Shown: piece after piece, positions 1 through 5,106 of the stretch
How the letters are laid out: each line of letters starts with the position of its first letter
Numbering within the stretch: position 1 is the stretch's first letter
Assembly: GCA_017997855.1 (NCBI GenBank)
Contig: JAGOEF010000149.1
Span: 1 to 5,106, forward strand
Length of the DNA: 5,106 nucleotides
Direction: 5' to 3'
Origin: Bacteroidales bacterium
GTDB lineage: Bacteria > Bacteroidota > Bacteroidia > Bacteroidales > ML635J-15
Translations under genes and position numbers: made by a program
The notes under the pieces: generated by a model
What the model was told of the DNA's origin: nothing
Database searches by the model: none
What the model saw: only the letters and a program-made list of their open reading frames with translations

Positions 1-36
1 AATTTATTCTTGCTATGATCACTCTATTGACATTTA

Positions 37-49
37 AGCCCTACGGGCT
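37..49. repeat. Short perfect palindrome (hairpin) in the upstream intergenic region
   Basis: AGCCC and GGGCT form a perfect 5-bp GC-rich stem around a TAC loop, standing out in an otherwise very AT-rich stretch. The bases on either side (A36, A50) do not pair, so the stem does not extend. It has no T-run directly after it on either strand, so it is a poor intrinsic terminator. It could be a REP-like palindromic unit, the end of a mobile or repeat element, or a transcript end of a gene to the left. The structure is seen; the role is not known. Confidence 0.4.
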
Positions 50-136
50 ATGAAATATCAGATTTATATAATACTGTTTTTTCAGGATAAAATCTTTGTC
101 AGCACCTCAAAAAAAGATATAACCAATAAATCATAG

Positions 137-168
137 TTGAGCTACTCCAAAAATTAATAATATCTTTG
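137..168 (+). promoter_or_regulatory. Probable Bacteroidota-type promoter of the Fe-S/cysCDN operon
   Basis: TATCTTTG at 161-168 matches the Bacteroidota -7 consensus TAnnTTTG exactly. A TTG at 137-139 lies 21 bases upstream, within the range usual for the -33 TTTG/TTG element of the Bacteroidota primary sigma factor. Transcription would begin near 173-177, leaving a leader of about 30-37 bases before the first gene, too short for a riboswitch. No operator repeat is evident next to the boxes. A second TAnnTTTG match at 182-189 lacks a properly spaced -33 partner. Confidence 0.55.
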
Positions 169-209
169 CAAACCATATCTGTAATTTTGTTGCTCAATAA
201 AAGCAAGTG

Positions 210-869
210 ATGAACGAAAACATTATTCACTTACTACCAAAACTTGACTGTGGCGCCTGTGGTTTTAAAACCTGTGCAGCTTTTGCCGATTCGCTTGCAT
301 CGGGGTTGAGCGCGATTGATGTTTGTCCCTATATGCAGGGTACCGCATGTGCTTGCCAATCCACAGTGCTGAAGCCGGAAAGTTTAGGAGAAAAACTGAA
401 TTGGAAAGACCATCTGAAACGTGATTTTGATTTTATTCTCGATATTTTTCCCGAAGAGCCTGGGCCGCGCGAAACCATACTGCCATTTAATCCGCTGATG
501 GTGCGCGAAATGAATATTGTCCCGGGAGAAATTCTCATCGGACGCCCGATGGGCATGTCGTGCGGATGCCCGGTAACCCATTGCGGAACGGTTATGAAAT
601 CCGATGCATTGACTGGAGTTATCGATTGGTGTGTTACCGGGCCCTTAGATCCAAGGCGAAAAGGATATAAAGATATCGGCTTTTACGTTGCCCATGCATA
701 CGATGGCCTGGTTTCTGACACCAAAGAAACGCCTGTGATAGGAAAACGCTATTGGTTCATGCCCCGAAGATGCATGCTGCAGTGGAGACACAGCGGGCTG
801 GTAAATTCTGTAGCCCGCCATGCAGATGGCATATACCATGTTCGTATTGAGGGATTATATATCGGATAA
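210..869 (+). CDS. Fe-S cluster-binding protein of unknown function, first gene of the cysCDN operon
   Basis: This 219-residue soluble protein opens with the 4Fe-4S motif C14-x2-C17-x4-C22-x16-C39 in the context LPKLDCGACGFKTC. This is the FeS domain (Pfam PF04060 type) also seen in RnfB and in the corrinoid Fe-S protein of CO dehydrogenase/acetyl-CoA synthase. C47 and C49 follow closely. The remaining roughly 160 residues carry a second cysteine-rich patch, C118-G-C120-P-V-T-H-C125, then C141 (WCVTGP) and C188 (PRRCMLQWRHSG), which could hold another metal centre. No signal peptide or membrane segment is visible, so it should be cytoplasmic. A GTG at 207 directly precedes the ATG at 210; ATG is preferred, with no clear Shine-Dalgarno sequence to decide. 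It lies 30 bases upstream of cysC, behind the probable promoter. Its place suggests a redox or regulatory role in sulfate metabolism, but that is inference; the domain is clear and the function is unknown. Confidence 0.88.
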   Translation: MNENIIHLLPKLDCGACGFKTCAAFADSLASGLSAIDVCPYMQGTACACQSTVLKPESLGEKLNWKDHLKRDFDFILDIFPEEPGPRETILPFNPLMVREMNIVPGEILIGRPMGMSCGCPVTHCGTVMKSDALTGVIDWCVTGPLDPRRKGYKDIGFYVAHAYDGLVSDTKETPVIGKRYWFMPRRCMLQWRHSGLVNSVARHADGIYHVRIEGLYIG

Positions 870-899
870 ACTATTGAATGATTTGAATGTTAACGAATA

Positions 900-1478
900 A
901 TGGCTGAAAAAAACACACGGGAACAAAAACAAGCCATAATGAAACAAAAAGGGCATTGTATTTGGCTTACAGGCTTGCCCGGCTCTGGAAAAACCACCAT
1001 TGCCTTTGAGTTGGAAAAACGATTCCTCGAAAATGCCATTGTAACCAAAGTTTTTGATGGCGACATTATTCGTTCCAATATTAATTCTGATCTCGATTTC
1101 TCTGATGCAGGCAGAATGCAGAACATCATCAGGGTAGCCCACATGAATGCCGGGCTTATCTCGTGCGGACTGGTGGTGATTAACGCTTTTGTCAGCCCGT
1201 TAAACTCGATGCGGGACAAAGCCCTTGAAATTATCGGAAAAGATGATTTTACATTGGTTTATGTCGATTGTCCTCAGGCAGAATGCGAAAAACGCGATCC
1301 CAAGGGGATGTACGCAAAGGCAAGATCCGGCAAACTAAATAACTTTACAGGGGTAAGCGACCACTTCGAAATTCCCGGGAATCCTGACCTGGTTGTCGAC
1401 ACGGAAAAACTTACCATCGAAGAGACGGCTGCTCTTATATTCAGTTTTGTATTACCTAAAATTAAACCCGAACAATAG
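900..1478 (+). CDS. cysC: Adenylyl-sulfate (APS) kinase
   Basis: CysC transfers a phosphate from ATP to the 3'-OH of APS, giving PAPS, the last step of sulfate activation in the cytoplasm. The 192 residues have the usual family length and a complete set of motifs: the Walker A P-loop GLPGSGKTT (residues 25-33), the APS-binding DGD (53-55) followed by IIRSNINSDLDFSDAGR, FVSP (97-100) with the serine (S99) at the position of the conserved family serine, DPKGMYAKA (from 133), and NNFTGV (147-152) before the SDHFEIPGNPDLVVDT end. The P-loop has Pro where many homologues have Ser (GLSGSGKST), a common variant. It is a stand-alone kinase, not fused to CysN. The ATG at 900 gives a normal N-terminus. 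The stop is 2 bases from the cysD start, so translation is probably coupled. Confidence 0.96.
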   Translation: MAEKNTREQKQAIMKQKGHCIWLTGLPGSGKTTIAFELEKRFLENAIVTKVFDGDIIRSNINSDLDFSDAGRMQNIIRVAHMNAGLISCGLVVINAFVSPLNSMRDKALEIIGKDDFTLVYVDCPQAECEKRDPKGMYAKARSGKLNNFTGVSDHFEIPGNPDLVVDTEKLTIEETAALIFSFVLPKIKPEQ

Positions 1479-1480
1479 TA

Positions 1481-2380
1481 TTGAAAAAAATTTCTTATAT
1501 CGACCAATTAGAATCGGAAGCAATATTTGTTATTCGCGAAGCCACTGCAGTGTTTGAAAAACCGGTTCTGCTTTTTTCGGGAGGAAAAGATTCGCTGGTG
1601 ATGTTACATATCGCCATGAAAGCATTTCATCCTGCCCCTCTTCCTTTCCCGGTTATGCATATCGACACGGGTCATAACTTTCCGGAGACCATATTGTTTC
1701 GCGATGCACTGGTTGCTGCCTTTAATCTCCGGCTTATCGTTGCTTCCGTGCAGGAGTCTATAGATAGCGGAAGGGTACGGGAAGAAACCGGTGTGAATGC
1801 CAGCAGAAATTACCTGCAGACAACTACCCTTCTCGATGCTATCGAAAAATATCATTTCGACGTAGCTTTTGGTGGAGGCAGGCGTGATGAGGAAAAGGCT
1901 CGGGCCAAAGAAAGGTTCTTTTCGCATCGTAACGCGTTTGGTCAATGGGACCCGAAAAACCAACGGCCTGAATTGTGGTATTTGTTTAATGATAAAAAGC
2001 ATCAGGGGGAACATTTCAGGGTTTTCCCGCTCAGTAACTGGACTGAAAAGGACATCTGGCAATATATCTGCAACAAGAATATTGAAGTTCCTTCGTTGTA
2101 TTTTTCGCACCTTCGTGAATGTTTTTACCGCGACGGGGTACTGTTGGCTAAATCGGAATATGTCCCTCTGAAGCCGGACGAGAAATCCGAATGGATGCAA
2201 ATCCGGTTTCGCACCATTGGAGATATGACATGTACGGGGGCAACCATTTCAAATGCTGCTACATCGTTGCAGGTGCTGGACGAGATAAATGCTATGCGCA
2301 TTACCGAAAGAGGCGGGCGCTTTGATGATAAACGCTCTGAAACAGCTATGGAAGACCGTAAAAAAGAAGGTTACTTTTAA
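1481..2380 (+). CDS. cysD: Sulfate adenylyltransferase subunit 2 (ATP sulfurylase small subunit)
   Basis: CysD is the catalytic, ATP-pyrophosphatase-fold half of the heterodimeric ATP sulfurylase, making APS from sulfate and ATP together with CysN. The 299 residues match the full family length. The PP-loop SGGKDS is at residues 33-38, followed by LVMLHIAMKAF and the HIDTGHNFPE segment; the FGGGRRDEEKARAKER block is intact; and the C-terminus carries the diagnostic CysD tail (274-299, ITERGG..DDK...AMEDRKKEGYF), which separates it from the related PAPS reductase CysH. The start must be the TTG at 1481: the N-terminal IDQLESEAIFVIREA region is conserved in the family and no ATG lies upstream of it in frame. 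The TTG sits 2 bases after the cysC stop, consistent with coupled translation. The segment CTGATISNAAT differs from the GAVES form of enterobacterial CysD, as in some other lineages. Confidence 0.95.
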   Translation: MKKISYIDQLESEAIFVIREATAVFEKPVLLFSGGKDSLVMLHIAMKAFHPAPLPFPVMHIDTGHNFPETILFRDALVAAFNLRLIVASVQESIDSGRVREETGVNASRNYLQTTTLLDAIEKYHFDVAFGGGRRDEEKARAKERFFSHRNAFGQWDPKNQRPELWYLFNDKKHQGEHFRVFPLSNWTEKDIWQYICNKNIEVPSLYFSHLRECFYRDGVLLAKSEYVPLKPDEKSEWMQIRFRTIGDMTCTGATISNAATSLQVLDEINAMRITERGGRFDDKRSETAMEDRKKEGYF

Positions 2381-2381
2381 C

Positions 2382-3644
2382 ATGCAACAAGCAAAACATC
2401 ATGATAGCGAAACGGAATTGCTGCGGTTTACAACCGCCGGTAGCGTTGATGATGGTAAAAGCACACTTATCGGACGACTTCTGTTCGATTGTGGGTTAAT
2501 ACCTGACGATCAGTACGAAAGTATTAAGTTGGCCAGTGAACGTAAGGGTGAAGCCGAAGTAAATCTCGCCCTGCTTACCGATGGCCTGCGTGCCGAAAGG
2601 GAACAATGCATCACTATTGATGTGGCATACCGCTATTTTGCAACGAAAAACCGTCGCTTTATCATTGCAGACACACCCGGGCACATTCAATACACCAGAA
2701 ATATGGTTACGGGCGCATCCACGGCTAACCTTGCGCTCGTGCTTGTTGATGCACGAAAAGGAATTATTGAACAAACACGCAGGCATATTTTCATCGCCTC
2801 ATTGCTGAAAATACCACACTTATTATTGTGTGTCAATAAAATGGATTTGGTAGCCTACAACAAAGAAGTATTCGAAGCAATAAAGTCAGAGTTTTCGATT
2901 TTTTCGGCAAAACTGGAAATCAGCGACATTCAATTGATTCCCGTATCTGCGCTCAGAGGAGATAATATTGTTACAAAATCGGAAAATATGCCATGGTACA
3001 AAGGGCCCTCTCTGTTGTACATCCTCGAGAATGTGCATATCGGCAGCGACTATAACCTGATTGACTGCCGGTTTCCGGTGCAGTATGTAATCAGGCCCTA
3101 CAATTCCGATTACAGAGCTTATGCAGGGATGGTCGCAGCAGGCATTTTTAAATCCGGTGATAAAGTAATGCACCTGCCATCAAAGCTCATAACCAGCGTT
3201 AGTTCAATAGAAATTGCCAATGAAGCTCTTACTGAGGCATGCCCTCCAATGTCAGTTTGCATTCAATTGAAAGATCATATCGACATCAGCCGTGGAGATA
3301 TGCTCGTACGGGAAAACAATTCTCCGACTGTTTCGAGCCAACTGGAAGTTATGGTTTGCTGGTTCTCCGACAAGCCATTGACAGAAAAAAACCGGTTCAT
3401 ACTAAAACATACTACCCGTGAAGTAAAAGTTGTAGTGGAAGAAATCAGATACAAAATCGATATCAACACCCTTCATCGCATTGAAAACACCTGTCAACTG
3501 ACATTAAACGAATTCGCAAGGATCAGCATCAGAACCTCTCAACCTCTGTTTTTCGACAAATACAAACTGAACCGCGCGACAGGCAGCCTGATTTTTATTG
3601 ATGAAAAAACTTTTGAAACTGTTGGCGCCGGTATGATTCTATAA
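2382..3644 (+). CDS. cysN: Sulfate adenylyltransferase subunit 1 (ATP sulfurylase GTPase subunit)
   Basis: CysN is an EF-Tu-like GTPase whose GTP hydrolysis drives APS synthesis by CysD. With the start at ATG 2382 it has 420 residues: a GTPase domain (about 1-210), then two beta-barrel domains ending in the family-typical GLIFID-like SLIFIDEKTFETVGAGM. G motifs are visible: P-loop GSVDDGKST (20-28), switch region REQ-C-ITID (73-80), DTPGH (97-101), NKMD (152-155) and SAL before RGDN. The oddity is Cys76, where CysN and related translation GTPases nearly always have Gly (REQGITID); one base change (GGC to TGC) would explain it. An upstream in-frame ATG at 2289 overlaps cysD and adds 31 unrelated residues, so it was rejected; 2382 follows the cysD stop by one base. 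There is no C-terminal APS kinase fusion, in keeping with the separate cysC. Confidence 0.95.
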   Translation: MQQAKHHDSETELLRFTTAGSVDDGKSTLIGRLLFDCGLIPDDQYESIKLASERKGEAEVNLALLTDGLRAEREQCITIDVAYRYFATKNRRFIIADTPGHIQYTRNMVTGASTANLALVLVDARKGIIEQTRRHIFIASLLKIPHLLLCVNKMDLVAYNKEVFEAIKSEFSIFSAKLEISDIQLIPVSALRGDNIVTKSENMPWYKGPSLLYILENVHIGSDYNLIDCRFPVQYVIRPYNSDYRAYAGMVAAGIFKSGDKVMHLPSKLITSVSSIEIANEALTEACPPMSVCIQLKDHIDISRGDMLVRENNSPTVSSQLEVMVCWFSDKPLTEKNRFILKHTTREVKVVVEEIRYKIDINTLHRIENTCQLTLNEFARISIRTSQPLFFDKYKLNRATGSLIFIDEKTFETVGAGMIL

Positions 3645-3649
3645 AAAAC

Positions 3650-5106
3650 TCACCCCAGGACAGGCTTCCACTTCCGAAACCATAATTCCATGATAGTTAT
3701 TTTCCACAATCTCCAGAAATCTCCTTCGGCAAGCAACTTGTTCAGGTACTCCTGCTGAATTGCTCCAAGGGCTGCAAATTTGCTTTCTGCAAGATAATTG
3801 CGATAAAAATCGATATTTTTATAATACCCGTCAGGCCCGGTAAAACCCTGTTTCGGCCGCTTCAGGATTTTGCGCGGGACACCTTTTTTCCGGAGAATTT
3901 TATTCAACAGTAACTTTTGTTTTTCCGCATTGAAATACACTGATGGATCAAGGCTGAGCATGAATTCAGTAATCTCTTTTGATAAAAAAGGCACTCTTAC
4001 TTCCAGAGAATTGGCCATACTTGCCCGGTCAATTTTTGTTAATACAAGTTCTCCCATAAAGGTTTTTAGGTCAAGCATCTGGAAGCGTTTTGGGACAGGG
4101 ATTTTTTCGTTAAAATACTGTTTGTAAAACCACGCAACATCTTCAGGGATGAATTTGTGTAAGTCCTTGTTTAAAAGCAGCTCCAGCTGTGTTTTATCAA
4201 ACAGGCCCATGGACATTGCCCGGGAATAACTCTCAACATTAAAGTGATTTTCGGGTAATTCCCAACCGAATTTTTTTGAATTCCGGATATGTTTTTTTGA
4301 GACAGGCCAAAGATAATCCCTGTGCCAGGTATATCCCGCAAAAAGTTCATCGGCACCTTCACCCGACAATACGGCTTTATTATGCTCCGCGGCTAACTTG
4401 CTGACAAAATAGGTAGGGATAATTGAAATGTCGGCTATGGGTTCATCGTAAAAATACATTAATTCAGGAAGAAAATCTAATGAAGTATTGTCGAGTATTT
4501 TGTTGTGATGATGGGTTCTGAATTTATCAGCAACAATCTGGGCATATTGGTGTTCGCTATATTCCCAATCCTGAAACCCAATGGAATAGGTATTAAACCC
4601 CTGTTCTAATTGTGAAAAACAGGCCACCATGGTTGTTGAGTCATAACCACCACTGAGAAACGAACCAACAGGCACCTCGCTGCGTATATGATTTTTTACT
4701 GAATCCTGTATGAGTTCTTCTGCTTTTTCGAAAACTTCTTTACTCCCGATTAGTTTATTTTCAGTTTTTAATTCATAGTAGCATTTTACAACAAAATTGG
4801 CGGGTGCGGAAAATTCGGCATAATGTGCAGGCGGAAGCTTGTAAATGTTTTTATATATAGTCTTGGGTGATGGCACGTAACGATAGGTAAAAAAATTGCA
4901 CATGCTTTCATAGTCCAACACTCTTTTGATACTTCTATCTTCAATGATGGCTTTTATTTCAGAGGCAAAAACCAGGTCTCCGGCCGGATTAACATAATAT
5001 TACAGCGGTTTTATTCCAAACCTATCGCGTGCCAGGATAAGCTTGTTTTTGCGTTTGTCCCACAAACCAAAAGCAAACATTCCATCAATCCGGTACAGCA
5101 TATCCA
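3650..5106 (-). pseudogene. asnB: Asparagine synthase (glutamine-hydrolysing) family gene, interrupted by a stop and cut by the window edge
   Basis: Read on the - strand, this encodes most of an AsnB-type amidotransferase, which moves glutamine-derived ammonia to an ATP-activated carboxylate. The part nearest the right edge is the end of the N-terminal glutaminase domain ([28 protein letters not shown]). An in-frame TAA at 5000-5002 follows, then YYVNPAGDLVFASEIKAI in the same frame. After that the synthetase domain is open to the TGA at 3650-3652, with the PP-loop SGGYDS (4637-4654), EGADELFAGY, DRASMANSLEVRVPFL and KQGFTGP. SGGYDS instead of SGGLDS is a variant. The catalytic Cys2 lies beyond the window. 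The 423-codon open part after the stop begins at an internal valine GTG (4919-4921), not a true start. Such AsnB forms often sit in polysaccharide loci, where they may amidate sugars instead of aspartate. It converges on cysN with 5 bases between. It may be a true pseudogene or carry a base-call error. Confidence 0.82.
5000..5002 (-). other. In-frame TAA stop inside the asnB glutaminase domain
   Basis: The - strand reads CTG TAA TAT TAT, giving KPL-stop-YYV where the family has KPLYYY or similar. The frame is the same on both sides, so a single substitution of a tyrosine codon (TAT or TAC to TAA) is the simplest cause; no frameshift is needed. TAA is the normal stop of three neighbouring genes, so codon reassignment is not a credible explanation. 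Confidence 0.85.

Noticed and set aside
67..72. TATAAT as a sigma-70 -10 box
   Set aside because: This motif is typical of Proteobacteria, not of the Bacteroidota primary sigma factor, it is a common chance match in AT-rich DNA, and it lies far from the gene start.
77..114. Imperfect inverted repeat TTTTTTCAGG / CCTCAAAAAA with an 18-base loop
   Set aside because: The stem is mostly A-T pairs with an internal mismatch and a long loop, which is easily expected by chance in this base composition.
182..189. Second TAnnTTTG box (TAATTTTG) as the main promoter
   Set aside because: No TTG/TTTG lies about 19-21 bases upstream; the nearest TTTG (165-168) is only 13 bases away, and the leader would be very short.
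855..1219. Two - strand open frames opposite cysC
   Set aside because: They overlap the conserved CysC P-loop region in antisense and show no protein-like motifs.
1604..2200. 198-codon open frame on the - strand
   Set aside because: It lies wholly inside cysD, opposite a clear full-length gene, and its translation shows no recognisable family or motif; it is a shadow frame.
2289..2381. Longer cysN reading frame from an upstream ATG
   Set aside because: It would overlap the conserved CysD C-terminus, and its 31 extra residues do not resemble CysN N-termini; the ATG at 2382 just after the cysD stop gives the expected start.
4919..4921. GTG as the true start of the asnB-type gene
   Set aside because: The frame upstream continues with clear glutaminase-domain sequence ([18 protein letters not shown]) apart from one TAA, so this GTG is an internal valine codon.
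5000..5002. TAA read as an amino acid (altered genetic code)
   Set aside because: TAA ends the Fe-S gene, cysD and cysN at the expected family C-termini, so it works as a stop here.

Overview
The window looks like a piece of a Bacteroidota chromosome, most likely an anaerobe of the Bacteroidales/Marinilabiliales type. Three things support this. The proteins have the Bacteroidota style of CysC, CysD and CysN, including the CysD tail ITERGG..DDKRSETAMEDRKK.GYF. The upstream region holds a TAnnTTTG-type -7 promoter box with a TTG element 21 bases before it. Recognisable Shine-Dalgarno sequences are absent and GTG/TTG starts are used. The lineage call is inference from these signatures, not from a search.

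Layout. Bases 1-206 are AT-rich and non-coding; they hold a short perfect palindrome (37-49) and a probable promoter (137-168). Four genes follow on the + strand in one tight run: an iron-sulfur protein of unknown function (210-869), cysC (APS kinase, 900-1478), cysD (sulfate adenylyltransferase small subunit, 1481-2380) and cysN (its GTPase subunit, 2382-3644). Gaps between them are 30, 2 and 1 bases, so they are almost certainly one transcript. On the - strand, meeting cysN tail to tail with 5 bases between the stops, lies an asparagine-synthase-like gene (asnB type) that runs off the right edge. Its frame is interrupted by an in-frame TAA at 5000-5002, inside the glutaminase domain, so it is a pseudogene or carries a sequence error.

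How the genes work together. CysD and CysN form ATP sulfurylase (sulfate + ATP to APS, driven by GTP hydrolysis) and CysC phosphorylates APS to PAPS. The window therefore encodes complete sulfate activation but no visible reductase (CysH, CysIJ), permease or sulfotransferase, so whether PAPS goes to cysteine synthesis or to sulfation is open. The leading Fe-S gene, with a classic C-x2-C-x4-C-x16-C cluster motif and a second cysteine-rich C-terminal region, is the least explained part of the operon and the best candidate for unknown biology. The asnB-type gene belongs to a family often found in polysaccharide loci, but no other glycan gene is visible here.
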